This document shows, in pieces, positions 24,330 through 36,210 of a stretch of 64,000 nt of DNA. The notes under the pieces were generated by a model, which was not told where the DNA came from, made no database searches, and saw only the letters and a list, made by a program, of their open reading frames with translations. Location: contig NW_023998415.1 in NCBI RefSeq assembly GCF_014805625.2, forward strand, positions 22,132,469 through 22,196,468. The letters are read 5' to 3'. The position numbers and the translations under genes were made by a program. The number at the start of each line of letters is the position of its first letter. Position 1 is the stretch's first letter. Source of the stretch: Glossina fuscipes. Lineage: Eukaryota; Arthropoda; Insecta; Diptera; Glossinidae.

Positions 24330-25179
24330 TTTTTTTTTCCTTTCTATTATTTAATTTAATAACCGTGCATGAATGCACATACATTCATACGTACAAAAAG
24401 AAATGAATGTTATTTTCTTTATATCTATTTCCGTTAAATTATTATTATTATTATTATTATTATTCTATTTCAAATACACGTATATACGTATTTATATTTA
24501 TGTGTATATGCGAAGTTTATTCCTACTTTCATATTTCATTTCATTTGCTGTTGTTTTCTTTTTTTATTTTTTTTATTTTTTTAATATATATATTTGTTCA
24601 TATCGTTTGGTGTTTATTATAGGTATTTAACTAGTTTTTATGTACACAACGTCATTACATATGTATTGTATGCCTGCATGTATGTATGTATGTAAGTATG
24701 TATGAATGTATTGTATGGATAGTTGTTGTTATTAGAACAGATTCGTAAAATATATAAACGCACTGATTACCTATACAATTCAATACGATTCCATCATTTA
24801 CATGATAACATGTATGAGCGAATCTAAACATGTGAACGCGTAATATAATGCAGTCACCGTTGCGATAGTGTTCTTTAAGATCCGTTTTAGTTTCGTTCGG
24901 CTACATATGTATGTAGGTATATCTGCGCAAATATATATACGAGTGTTTGTGTTTTATGTTTATACATATATATATATATATATATATGTGTATGTAAATA
25001 TATATGTGTATATTGTATATACAAATATTATTTAACTTGAAAATTATGCTAATCTAAGTGTTGCTCGCTGCTTCTTCTTTTCATTATTTTTTAATATATA
25101 TTTAAACTATTCTTTCGTTATTAACATTATTAAAATTTAATTTAATTCATTTTTCAATTATTTTAGTTTACTTTATATA

Positions 25180-25214
<35 letters not shown>

Positions 25215-26680
25215 GTATTATATAATATTTAGGCAGTATTTCTCATTTTTGTGTGTCTTTTGAAATCTCAACATTTTTCTTACTATAGTTAAATAATCTT
25301 ATCTTTTCTTTTATCGTTTTATTTATTTATTTTGTTTTTTTTTTTTTTTTGTTCTTGTATTGCTATTATTATTACTTGATTTTATTTAATTTTTTTCCAT
25401 TTCTTTTACTTACTGAAATTTTTGTTTAATTTGAATTCGTTAAGGGAATTATGAGTGCATTTGTTTTTGTCATTGTTGTTTCATTTTGCCTTATTAAGTT
25501 GATAAACGTTATCATATTACTTTTTATTTCCTTATGATATATTGTGCGAAAAAATTACAAGAAAAATGCTAATAACAATAAAATGAATTTGAAAAAAAAA
25601 AGAAAAAGAAAAAAAAAAGCCCGATGTATTGTTGTGAAGATGTTATAAGACTTTGGTTTTGTTGGCTATTTGTTGTTTATATATTCCATAAAATTTGTAA
25701 TTGCTTATAAGTATGCCTAAAAATATAAATTTGGCAAATTGTTTTGGAAGCGCTGTTTTTGAAAAGAAAACCAAAACAAAAAACAAAAACACTTTTCATA
25801 ATTTTGTTTTTATTTACTGATTATTTTTACAAACATATTTTATTTTTATACTCTTTATTTATTATTTATTTATTTCGTTTTTATTGTTGGGCGAAATTTA
25901 TGGAATAAGCCGAAGGATCTTGAAGATAAACCAACTAAAAAAGTCATATTCGTTTTGAAACGAATCTCCTTTGCCCACCATCCTAAGAAGATACGAAAGA
26001 ATTCGCGAACATGTTCCTTTCATTGTTCATGGCACCGCCATCCGAAATTTTATTAACTTTTTTTTTTCTTTAGTTTTTTTTTGACGATTTATGGTCAATC
26101 AGTAATTATATATTTTTGATTCGCAGAATTCAATAAGATATAAATGTCCAAGTTTCAAATTATATTATTTTAATTTCATACGTTCCATTCATAGATGATC
26201 ACGCAATGGTCGGACAGACGTCATTTGTGAAAATTTCTAATTTTGCGTACATTTGATGGAAATTTTCGACTATTACAAGCACGCAAAGAAAATGGACAGA
26301 CAGACAGACAGACAGACAGACAACCATATCTAAACTGAGTGAGAATTCCATGCGCACGACCATTCGTTGTCAGAATCTCATCCTTATCTTCGCGTTGGGA
26401 GTAGTTTCGAATGTAACAAACACTATCGCGAAATTTATAATGAACTTCCATCCGGCTTTGGTGGGCATAAAAACGAAGAGGTCAGAAGAGTTTAGTTTTG
26501 TGTGTGTTTAAGGAAGACAAACAATTGTTGTTTCGGCCATTTATTTACTTATTGAGTTGTTTAGTGTTGTGAAAAATTTTTGTGCTTTAGATTCTATAAG
26601 GAAGCATCATTTTTGGATTTTTGTTCAGATTTGCTAAAAAATATACAACAAAAGTCATCTAACCTGGGCTGAGTTATGAA

Positions 26681-26712
<32 letters not shown>

Positions 26713-27137
26713 AAGAAACAAAAAACATCGGGTTTTTTTTTTCGTGTATATAATTTACTACAGTTTCAGTAATCGTGTCTTCGCTTGAGCTTTATACTGG
26801 GGCGCTGTTTTGATTTTTTGTTTTTTTTTCTGTGGTTTTTGTTTTTCTTTTGGTTCTTACGTTGTTGATTTTTCTACAAATAGTTTTGATTTATTTATTT
26901 ATTTTTTTGAAATTTGTTATTTAATCTAAATTATTAACCTAAGCCTAACTGTTTACTTTTATGTTATTTTAATGTTAATATTATAGTTATTTTTCTTTTT
27001 TACTCTCTTATTGTTATTATTATTATTATTTTTTGAAAATTATTTTAATGATGTACGTTTAATTTTTGTAGAACACTAAAAACTACGGTAATTTTTTTTC
27101 TACTGAGTAGTATGTCGACACTGCCTTGGATTGAGAT
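24330..27137 (-). other. Rdl: Rdl 3' untranslated region and/or downstream flank
   Basis: This lies directly after the Rdl stop codon in transcription order. It holds no coding exon I can recognise. Several minus-strand AATAAA hexamers exist: one overlaps the stop codon itself (27135-27140) and others lie near 26890-26899 and 26540, but AT-richness makes any of them weak evidence. A 30-base A run at 26682-26711, (TA)n tracts near 24967-24987 and 25178-25214, and T tracts complete the region. The polyadenylation site cannot be placed from sequence alone. Confidence 0.45.
26215..26460 (-). repeat. Possible dispersed repeat fragment with (CAGA)n
   Basis: The stretch includes seven CAGA units at 26295-26321. 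Its minus-strand reading (GTCTGTCTGTCC) resembles the variable TCTG/TCCG tract inside family A and B copies. Membership rests on that tract only. Confidence 0.35.
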
Positions 27138-27302
27138 TTATTTCTCTTCGCCCAGTAAGACCAAGTCGTCCGCGACCACATCACTGACGTGCAGATAGAT
27201 GATCCAATACATAAGATTAAAGCAAACAAAACAAACTGGAAATACGATACGCGAGTATTTGTCAATGTCAGAAGGTGTGACACCTAATAGTTTGTTAACG
27301 TC
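27138..27302 (-). CDS. Rdl: Rdl exon 9 (terminal coding exon: loop end, M4, C-terminus)
   Basis: This is the last coding exon of the GABA-gated chloride channel subunit. It follows a CTCTAG acceptor, starts in phase 0 with [17 protein letters not shown] and ends with TAA at 27138-27140 (55 codons including stop). It carries the end of the M3-M4 cytoplasmic loop, the fourth transmembrane helix ([18 protein letters not shown] and on) and the short extracellular tail ending LLGEEK. Drosophila RDL ends at GEE by my recollection, so the final Lys is one extra residue. M4 packs on the outside of the pentamer and faces lipid. The reading frame is intact. Confidence 0.96.
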   Translation of the reverse strand, partial: DVNKLLGVTPSDIDKYSRIVFPVCFVCFNLMYWIIYLHVSDVVADDLVLLGEEK

Positions 27303-27479
27303 CTAGAGGGGGAGAGCAAAGAAGAAAAACACAGAGCCCGATAAAATTTTTAATTATTACAAGTGTGGATAGCAAGAAATTAAAAAAAAAAAAACAAAAT
27401 GGGAAGAGAGGGAAAAAAAGAGAAAGAGAGAGAAAGAAAGAGAGAGAGAGAGAAATTGAGTCAAAAATGGAGATTTTAC
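27303..27479 (-). other. Rdl: Rdl intron 8 (177 bp), open in frame for 40 codons
   Basis: The donor is AGT|GTAAAA and the acceptor CTCTAG|GAC, both phase 0. It is the only short intron of the gene; all others exceed 3 kb. Shortly after the donor, the transcribed strand has a CU-rich tract of about 70 nt, antisense to the (GA)n stretch at 27416-27453. The exon 8 frame continues through the donor for 40 codons to a stop at 27357-27359, and the added residues are mostly Leu, Phe and Ser. Intron retention would therefore replace M4 by a short hydrophobic tail. Confidence 0.85.
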
Positions 27480-28039
27480 ACTTTTCGGTTTTCCCTGTAG
27501 TAAATGAGCTGGTACTGCCGCTTCAGCATCCCCGCCTTCAGGTGGTCCGCCAGCGCCACCTCCACCTCCACCGCCGCCCCCACCACCACCGCCACCGCCA
27601 CCGCCTCCTGGACCGCCAGCAATGGGACCGGCTGGCGGTGGAGGACCGTGAGGTCCACCAACTGGTGGACCACCACGGCCCCCGTTGACCGTATTTTCCA
27701 GAGTACCTCCCTTCGAATGAGCCTTTGGATCGTGCACCTTGAATCTCACCTCCTGGAACAAGGGTCCCACTATCGAGCAACCGCGAGCACCAATATTTGG
27801 TTGGATATTTTGAAAGCCAATTGGGCGATTACTCACTGTTTGCTTGGGCGCATGAGGATGACCATGGCTATGGCCATGACCATGCCCATGTCCATGATCC
27901 CCCGCATTTGGATTGGGATTGGGCGGCTGTTGCACCCCATCAAGTTGTTGACTTTTTTGCTCTTTCATCTTTTGGATCGTCATAAATCTTTGTTTTCGCA
28001 TTTGAATTCGTTTTGCCATATAGCCGACGGTGGCATATT
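27480..28039 (-). CDS. Rdl: Rdl exon 8 (end of M3 and M3-M4 cytoplasmic loop)
   Basis: 560 bp. It starts after AAAATAG by completing the split Glu347 codon and ends in phase 0 at Ser. The first residues ([19 protein letters not shown]) finish M3 and begin the intracellular loop. Met360, an ADAR site in Drosophila, is ATG at 27999-28001. The loop then has a His-Gly repeat ([19 protein letters not shown]), a conserved core ([46 protein letters not shown]), an uninterrupted run of 18 Gly with mixed codons, and [11 protein letters not shown]. The core is nearly identical to Drosophila, while the low-complexity parts differ in length. The plus-strand open frames here are shadows of this GC-rich exon. 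Confidence 0.96.
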
Positions 28040-28062
28040 CTATTTTATTATGTGACACATAT

Positions 28063-28075
28063 ACATATATGAAGG

Positions 28076-28111
<36 letters not shown>

Positions 28112-28287
28112 TATGTATATACATGTATATATACATATGTATAAGTATATACATGTTCATACATACATATATATATTATATATGTATATATATATATATT
28201 TATTTATATATATATATATAGGTATATATATATACGTATGTGAGTATATATGAGTATATATATATATATACAGATATATATATATGT
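28063..28287. repeat. (TA)n-rich compound microsatellite
   Basis: A run of TATA blocks interrupted by CATG, GTATAC and TTTA units, starting about 25 bp inside intron 7 from the exon 8 acceptor. On the transcribed strand it occupies the region where the branch point and polypyrimidine tract of exon 8 would lie. Confidence 0.9.
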
Positions 28288-28289
28288 AA

Positions 28290-29168
28290 TGTTCGATTTG
28301 GATTTTGAAAATATTAATGTATTTCGAATAATTTTGGAGAGAGAGTCCGTTACATATAACCAACAAATCCAATATTTGAATTGTTTTCATAGGAGGAGGT
28401 AAAATTTTGAAGAATAAGAAAAAGCGACCCATTTAGTTTCAGGGAGTTATTGTTTTGGGGGTTTCAAATTGAAAACGATATAGTGTTTCGTTTTTAGTTT
28501 TTATTTCGAAAACGAACATTTGGATATATGCAGGTTTAGCAGGATATATGGTATACAAAAGAAAAGAAAAGAAAAGAAAAAAAGAGATAAAGAAAAAGAA
28601 ACCATAATAACCGTAAGAGAGTAAAAGCGAATTCCAAGATTTTTTAAAACTCAAGAACAAAGCATAAATCAAATGAAATCAAATAAGAAATTGTCAAACT
28701 AAAATTATTTACAAGAAGATTGCTACACAACTACATATACATATATATATGCATGTACAAATGTGTAGGTAAGTAGTTTCTGGTTTTTTTTTTCGGCAAA
28801 TAAAACTACACACATTATTGGTCTCTGGTTTCACATACAGGTGCACACGAATAGAATTTCAAAAGAAATTATAACAAAATCGGTTTAAGAAAACAATTAA
28901 CAAAAGAAAAGAAAAGAAAACAATTGAAAAAAAGTTGAAATAATAAATGAAGAAAATTGAGGAACAATTATTTGATGCTTTTGTGTGCGTGTGAGTGTCT
29001 GTGTGTCTGCTGGTGTAATTGTTTTGGTGCCTTATTCTTATTAAGCATACAAAACTTAAAACATTGAAAAAATCTAGTTAATCAAAAATGGTCTACAAAA
29101 CTTAAATGAAATTTCCAAAAGCGTAAAATTAAAGGAAAATTGGATTTTTTCGAATTTGTTTAATATAA

Positions 29169-29206
<38 letters not shown>

Positions 29207-31905
29207 CAATGTAAAAAGCAAAGGATCTGCACTATTGTTTTGGCTTTTTTGTGGTTTGTTTTTTGTTTTACTTAAAAAGAACTAATCATTCAAAAGAAAA
29301 TCATGATAAACTCAAAGGGCTTGAGTTGAAAATGCAAATCCATGGAACAAGCGCTTCTTTATCGCAGAAAGTAGTTAAAGTAAGAAAAACTATTTAGTTC
29401 TTATCACTTATAGGGATCGCCTCAAATATAATTTTGTTGCTATTATTATTATTTATTTATTTTTTTTTTTCATTTTTAATCGGGCTCGAAAATCATTCAC
29501 ACATTATTCGGATTCGAAATTCAATGAGATGATGCAGTTTCGCCGTAGAAGGATCTCCGAACAATCCTTCTAATTTGAATTCCACCTCAGGCATTGTCGA
29601 ACACTCATAGCTTTAATATTGCACGATATCGGAATGAAGACCGCATGAAGGTGGCCTATTGAACTTTGCTTGATTTGGAGGCCGGAGCCCAAGTCGTTTT
29701 GCTTCTTCTTTTTTTTTTTTTGTTTTTCTTGCATTTTATCTTCTTTAAGTCCACCTTTGTATCATTAAAGTTGCAAAATTAAAATTGGTCTTTGAGGACA
29801 GTCTTTTATCATTTTGTCAATTTATCAAGTGAACAATTGGAACTTCTCGTGAAATAGGCTTCGAGTTGAAATGAAACGTAAAAATGATGAGTACACCCTG
29901 CCGCTAATCGCTGGGTAACCTTTTCACCTTTTGTCAATATGGAACATATTTGGAATCTGGCGGCTAGAAGGATTAATCTACTGAAAGTAATATTGGTTGC
30001 TGGGTGTTCGCAATACGAACAAAGATTATCTTAAAATTGAACAAAGTCCACAAAATCAACACCAAAAGTCGTACATTACCTATATATCGGATATGAGTTT
30101 AACCTTTCATAAAAGTAGTGGGTAGTGAAAACACTACTAGCTAAATACATTATTACCTCAAAAGTGAAAATAGGATTTCGAATTTAGACGTAGTAGGCCT
30201 TCAAAAACATGCATCATTTATACAAATTTTTTCAGTTGGCCGTATGAGCTGGGCAAGTAAATTCCGTAGGATTTCGAAAAGCCTTACTAACCTTGCATCA
30301 CAATTGGTGTCGGGTATAATAAATAGATAAGGTTGAGTCATTCTATCTTAATTAATAAAATAATTATATTACTGCCAATAAAGAAATGTTTGCAATTTTC
30401 AATCATTTGAAAGCTTACAGCTCTATTATTCGATCGTCTGCCGTTGTTTCCTCCTCTCATATTACCTAACGCTCTAATACTCTTTCACTTGTCCAGAAAT
30501 GACAGAAAAATCATTATGGGTGGGCCGGTATTTCATGTCATCCATACAGTTGACTTCCCGCACATAGTCGTAGTCCTGTCTTATAAGTATCTTGAGTTTA
30601 CTGGATAAGAGAGATGAAAAAAACACTTCTTTCAAATTGAAATCTGAACCGACGTCTTCATACAATTTTCATGCGATTGCTTAGACACGTTAAACTTAGC
30701 AGTAAACTAAGACTCTAAGAAGTAGCTAGTAGGTCGATGCCCTAGTTGTAGAGTGCTTATTCAAAACTGCTTTCAGTACTTGGTTCTACTGCTAAGGAAA
30801 GACGAATTCGCCACCATGTGACAGTATATCACAATATTTGTTTTAGCATTGGTAGCCTTTGTAGTAGTAGTAGTGTATCTTCAATATTCTGTGTTGTTCA
30901 CCTTATCAGTAATAGGTAAAAAGTACGAAAAAAGTACACCTACACGCAGGCAAGTTCTCGTTGATCAAGAATATAAGTACTGTGTAGGATCTCTGAAGCT
31001 TCCTTTTGCATGTTGCAAACATTGTGACAAAAAGAGTATACTGTCGCAGTTTAGAAAAAAAAAAAAAAAATGTTGTAAAAATGGTTATATAAGTCATCTT
31101 GATTGCGTGAAAATGTTGAACCTGCTCAAGCGAACATTGCTTAGGAATTAAGTAGAAGCTTTTCGATTTATGCGAAGCTATGCGTATTAGTTTCAAACTA
31201 AATACCGCGGACCTCGCAAGGTAGTGGATTAATTTTCTCATCGCAATGGTGGGTAGAAGGGAAGAAAGAGGGAGCAGTGTTTTAGTTTTAAATAAATTTC
31301 TACGGACCCCACGATGTGCTGGATTGAATTCCTTGTAATTATCTAGTCAATATACGTGTCGAATAAGAGCACTTGGAGGGTACAATGCGCTAAACTATTT
31401 GTGCTCCTTGCACATTAATTATGATGGACGTTATATCGACATAGTCGACCAATTTTTCTTTTTAGGGCAAATTCAAATCGATTGGGTACTTTCGAATAGA
31501 ATTGGTAACTTGCAAGACCCTATACAATTACCATTCCGGATGAATTTTGAGCTTGTAGTTTGCTTCGAAAATACTTGAAAAGATATGTTTATGCTCATAA
31601 AGCAACATAACTAGAAATAACGATTTGTTTTTGCTTAATGTTTCACATTTTTACGTACAATTTCTTCATACAATTTTCGTCATTTGTTAATTAAACTGTC
31701 AGCTATCTATTAAAAAAATAATATACAATCTTAACACTTTATATTACATCGTCCATATTTCCATATTTGCGAAAAAAAATCTACACAAAGCACTCTGTTG
31801 CTTTCGCTGTGGCTTAAGAATGAGGGGAGTAAAATAAATTATATTAAAAAATTTGGTTATATAAGCTTTGATTTTAGTGAAGTAAAAGGTGGACGATAAA
31901 TTTTA
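28290..31905. other. Intronic sequence without recognised features
   Basis: Contains a 33-base T run (29172-29204), a GAAAA repeat near 28560-28580, and less AT-rich stretches near 29,490-29,700 and 29,870-30,320 that may be old repeats. No gene is recognised. Opposing open frames of about 100 codons at 30849-31241 lack known motifs. Confidence 0.5.
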
Positions 31906-31990
31906 TTCCATCCACATGGGTATAACAATGAATGAAAGCACGTTAAATGGTGGTGCGGTCCCAGCCGAATATAATTTTCTTACTTGTTTT
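31905..31990 (+). repeat. Dispersed repeat end fragment
   Basis: Ends with GTCCCAGCCGAATATAATTTTCTTACTTGTTT (31959-31989 region), the terminal motif also seen at 15.1, 35.5 and 53.2 kb. The bases just after it (TGTAAATATGAAATCGGAATTTACCCATAGAT, about 32017) resemble a stretch near 56,024, so more than one element may meet here. Confidence 0.5.
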
Positions 31991-32154
31991 TGTATTCATT
32001 TTCTCTTACACCAGCTATGTAAATATGAAATCGGAATTTACCCATAGATTGCAGGCATCTCTTAAAAATGATAAAGAAACAAAAAATCTAATTGATTGCT
32101 TAAAGTATCAATGAGATGCTAGTCCAAATGGTCAGTTTGGAACTATTCAAACTG

Positions 32155-33400
32155 AGTTTAGCTTACATGCTGACGTTTTAATGAACGGCGTTCAAGTAAA
32201 CATCTCATCATCAACGCGAAAACGATTACTCGATGAATTACGTACTGCGCACTTTGCAATAATAAAAATGGAGACATTAAATTTGATGGTAAGGCTTGGA
32301 TAAAGATATAGAGAATTTCGTTGAAAATTACGCGGCTTGTCAATCAATACGTATTGAACAAGAAACCATATCTCCGTTGGAAAGCACCCAGTGAGCCATT
32401 TCAACGAGTTCATATTGATTATGCTCGGCCATTTTGAAGCAAATACTGGCTGTTTCTGGACGATTCGTTGGTAAGTGGCCAGAAGTTCATATAGTATCGC
32501 ATATGTCTGCAGAAATAACAGTTCCAAAGGGTTGGGATATATTTGCTTGCTATGGTATACTATTAGTACCCACTGTAGGTAGTTCAGCTGAAGTAAAGAC
32601 TTTTAACAGACAACGGAACTACGCCTAAACAAGGTGCACCCTATCGTCCATCCATGAATGGTTAGGCAGAACGATTTATACAAACATTGAAAAATTAATT
32701 AATTGCCGCCACTGTTACCAAAACTTCTTGTAGCCTACAGAAGAGCAATTTATCCCACAACTGGTAAACCATCTGCGATGCTTTTATTTGGACGCCAGAT
32801 ACCAGGTCGTTTAGATCTAATCATACCTTGTGATAAAATTGATGACAAACAATGGGGTATTGTAATGAAACCAGGTTGGAGGGACGCCAGATACAAGCGC
32901 GTTTAGATCTAATCATACCTTGTGATAAAATTGATGACAAACAATGGAGTATTGTAATGAAACCAGGTGGGAGGACACCTGATTGCGAAGCAAAAAATAA
33001 GTGGTAATTTGGAAGAGTAACTGAAAAAGTGGGTGCATTACACCAAGTCAAATTTGATAGTGGACATACTTGGAACTGGCATATTGCCCAGTTAAGGAAG
33101 CTAGGAAAAGGACTTTCGAATCGAATTGATACGCCACTTAAAACACCACGCAGTCTTCGCCAAACGAAGCACCTGTCTCACCACATGAAGACAATAACAC
33201 ATTGACTAGTCCTATGCTAACGAGTAATACAATGCTGGATAAAGAACGTGCTTTTTCCAGTGAACTACCGAATTCCGATCGATTAACAAATGCTGAATTC
33301 CTTCAGCGACGGTACAGTCGGACGCGAACAGCCACCAGCGAATTTTTATCTAAAAATCATTTTTCTATGCCGATGAGAGATATAGTACAGTAGAGTATTT
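32155..33400 (+). pseudogene. Ty3/gypsy-type retrotransposon pol remnant (integrase)
   Basis: Split over several plus-strand frames: LLDELRTAHFAIIKM (zinc-binding His region, about 32,230), YAACQSI (zinc-binding Cys region, first Cys replaced by Tyr), PFQRVHIDYARPF followed by a stop (first catalytic Asp), KWPEVHIVSHMSAE, TDNG (second catalytic Asp) running directly into PKQGAPYRPSMNG (an internal deletion of roughly 60 nt), then an in-frame stop and AERFIQTLK. After these come PTTGKPSAMLLFGRQIPGRL and a C-terminal VKFDSGHTWNWHIAQLRK. Stops, frameshifts and deletions make it inactive. No LTR pair could be identified. It is antisense to Rdl. Confidence 0.85.
32791..32974. repeat. Tandem duplication, period 92 bp, inside the dead integrase
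   Basis: GACGCCAGATAC at 32791 recurs at 32883, and the following bases (TTTAGATCTAATCATACC, GATGACAAACAATGG and so on) match with about five differences. It repeats the coding sequence of the GRLDLIIPCDKIDDKQ stretch, so it arose inside the element and does not belong to the family's normal structure. Confidence 0.93.
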
Positions 33401-34460
33401 ATAAATAAAAAGAGAAGAAGAGGAACTGTCAAGACATTGAATGATGATCATATAATAAACGTTTTTCGTAATAAACCACCAGATGATGGTTTCGTTATAT
33501 TAATTTTGTGAGACATGACAAGTTTCATACAATGAACAATTATTTTCCATACAAAATATTTCGGTTTCATATGCACATACCCTGTATGTATCTAGATTTG
33601 CTTGGCCGAAATATGCTCCACAAGTATTCTCTGCACTCGACTATCCACAGAACTAGTCTCCATATTAATGACGAATATTTCCCAACAACAAACAACGGAT
33701 AATAAATTAAATTTTTGGGAGAGAGGATATTGTTTTTTGTAGGACCTTTTATTGCAAACTTTAAACAACAATAACAACATCAAGGCAGAATTATTCTACG
33801 GAGACTTAATGCCGTAGAAAAAGGTGTGGAATACCTTCATTTGATAAGTCATAGATAGGTGAACATTGAAGGAGAAAAATCTTGAAAGTTTCAAATTTTA
33901 TTAATTTTTTAAAACTTAACTGTATGCAAATATACAGTACGTTATGCGTAAGCCGATTTCGAATATATACAAATGTGCATAACCTAGTTTAAAGGCACAT
34001 ACTTTACTTGAATGTGAAAATTTTTTAAAAAACATTTTTCCTCAATGAACAACTTTTGAAAAACATTGAGAAAGATGAGAAGGATTCGTGTTGGATTTAT
34101 TTTAAAAACTCATCTTTTGTTAATAATAAAATATTGTTTATAATGCGGTTGCCTAACTTTTTGCTTGTGCTTTCAAGTGAGAAGAAGTTGGAATCCAAAG
34201 AATCCGCTTTGTTATTGTTGTTTGTCGTTGTTGCGGAGACCTCCTATAAGAAGTAAGGCGAGAAGTTGACATATATTAATGATATTAAAATAGCGATATA
34301 ATCGGAGCGAAAAACATATGCATTCAGTGGATAATGATGCATTCGCATCATTTCGGGGGAAAGATTTCTTTTAAAAATATCTTTACCTACCTAATAATCC
34401 CCCCGTCCTCTCTACAATGTCATGACTTTTCTTCCTAAGCATATACGCTTTTTATAACTA
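33401..34460. other. Intronic sequence, possible retroelement 3' flank
   Basis: Follows the pol remnant. It may include LTR remnants, but I could not find a matching copy upstream of 32,155. No gene is recognised. Confidence 0.4.
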
Positions 34461-34469
34461 TACCCTCAT

Positions 34470-34780
34470 GCCATCTGTGTGCTAAGAGGGTATGTAAAGT
34501 TTGTACGGATGATTGTACGAAACTTCACGGACCTAATAAAGCATATCGATTTGAGCATGTCCATCCGTGTAATGTCCTTTGTAAACATTCTTCTGGACAA
34601 AAAAATTAAGCTATCAACTTTAAATTTGGTAGACACATTGGAAATTCTTTCGCGCAAATGGGCTAAATCGATCGAAGGACACGCCCATAATACTATGTAA
34701 AATGAGAGTACTTCTGCTTTTGTAAAGGAATAAAAAATTCCTTTTTTGCTCATTACGCATAAACTAAAGCAAGTAATGCA
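34470..34780 (+). repeat. Dispersed repeat family B, copy 2
   Basis: Contains ATCGATTTGAGCATGTCCATCCGTG (about 34545), CTTTAAATTTGGTAGACACATTGGAAATT (about 34620), CGATCGAAGGACACGCCCATAATACTATGTAAA (about 34670) and TGCTCATTACGCATAAAC. The same blocks occur in the same order at 60.3 kb and 14.7 kb. Confidence 0.7.
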
Positions 34781-35109
34781 ATATTTTTCATCAAAATTAC
34801 TCGATTTGGCTGGGGACTGGCAAAGAGATTAAATACAAAAAATTTTGATATTTAGTCGAGAAAAGCGGATTAACGGATTTCAAATTTCGCGATGAATTTA
34901 GAGAAAGGTAATTTGCTTGTAGAAAAGTACATAAACAGAATGTTCGCGAAAGGTAACAGTAAATCGCGAGAGTCGAAGGTTAGTCAAGACAGTCGAACAA
35001 GTTAATTGAATTGCAATATAAAGCGTTGCAAATATAAGTTCTTGTTAATTATTTGTACATAGATCTCCTAAAAATCATAATTCAGCGGTACGAACTTAAA
35101 TTCAAAAGC

Positions 35110-35500
35110 AACTGAGTAAATAGCGTAAAATCGTTCATTTGTCTACATCTGTTCGTCTGTCAACTGTGGTACACATTCTCCCGTTGGCAAAAATTACGAC
35201 ATCGCCTAAAAATTTGTAGAAGAAAGTATACATTACCTAAACCGGTCAAAGGACAGGCCTATAGCGTCCACACGCCTATGCAACAAAAACTGTGTACATC
35301 GTTTTTTCTCGTTTTTGGCTTACTACATAAATTTCCACTTTTATTCTGAAAAAAGCCGAATATAGAAATCAGCCGCCCTCATCCAATGTTATAGAGTCTG
35401 AAAATTAAGTTATTTTCTTTCGTTTAGTCTTTTTGACAACAACAGTGATGGATATATACGAATCGGTCACCACCGAATATAATTTTCTTGCTTGTTATAC
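35110..35500 (+). repeat. Dispersed repeat family B, copy 3
   Basis: Contains ACCGGTCAAAGGACAGGCCTATAG (about 35241) and GGCTTACTACATAAA. It ends with GAATCGGTCACCACCGAATATAATTTTCTTGCTTGTT (35461-35497), the same kind of end as the copy at 15.1 kb. Confidence 0.65.
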
Positions 35501-36210
35501 TTATGCCCTACGCCACCTGTGGTGCAAGGCCAAATTAAGTTTGTGCGGTATAGTTGTCGCACCCGCAAGGGCTTGTGATAGACCCACCTGTTGTTATACT
35601 GACCGATTCAATATCAAATTCTAAATTGATCCAAACTTGTCTAAGCGGTCTATAATTTCTTGTCGCAATTTTTGATATATATTGATGAAAGGTGGTACAT
35701 TGACGTCTTATGACCGGAATGATTCGCATCGGGCCACTTTTCGGTCACTGCCCGTAGAACGCCTCATACTGATAAGTCGTTGCAAGAAAAAATTTTGTAA
35801 TTTTTGGATTTTCGTGACAAAATTCGTTTGGTAGTAATATTTCGGCAATCTAAATTGTTGTGGAGACTTTTTATCAGATGGGGCAATGCTTTGAAACCTT
35901 TGCTTCGTAATCGTTTCTAAGGAGACTGAATGTTTATATATGTTAACAAGTAATTACATAGGGCTACTTTTTTTTTGTGGATACCAACGTATAGAGGCGC
36001 CATCATGAAACACAAACTGTTATATGAAGAGCAAATCTAACCTTCCAATGTACGGGCTTCCGAGAATATTTTGGCTATACATGAAAATAATGTGTATTTT
36101 TTGGTGTATTATTATCAAAACGAACGAATAACTACTGCTGGTACTAGACGAAGTGGTGTCGGGTGCATAATAGTCGGCGTTGCCTGAATATAATGTTCTT
36201 ACGCCTTTTT
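35500..36210 (+). repeat. Dispersed repeat family A, copy 3
   Basis: Begins CGCCACCTGTGGTGCAAGGC directly after the family B copy. It carries GTTATACTGACCGATTCAATATC, CATCGGGCCACTTTTCGGTCAC and an ending with CTAGACGAAGTGGTGTCGGG and CTGAATATAATGTTCTTACG (36147-36203), the ending shared with the copy at 18.2-19.1 kb. Confidence 0.65.

Noticed and set aside
27365..28055. Several plus-strand open frames of 62-183 codons opposite Rdl exon 8
   Set aside because: They are antisense shadows of a GC-rich coding exon. Their peptides are translations of reversed Gly and His-Gly codons, with no independent motif.
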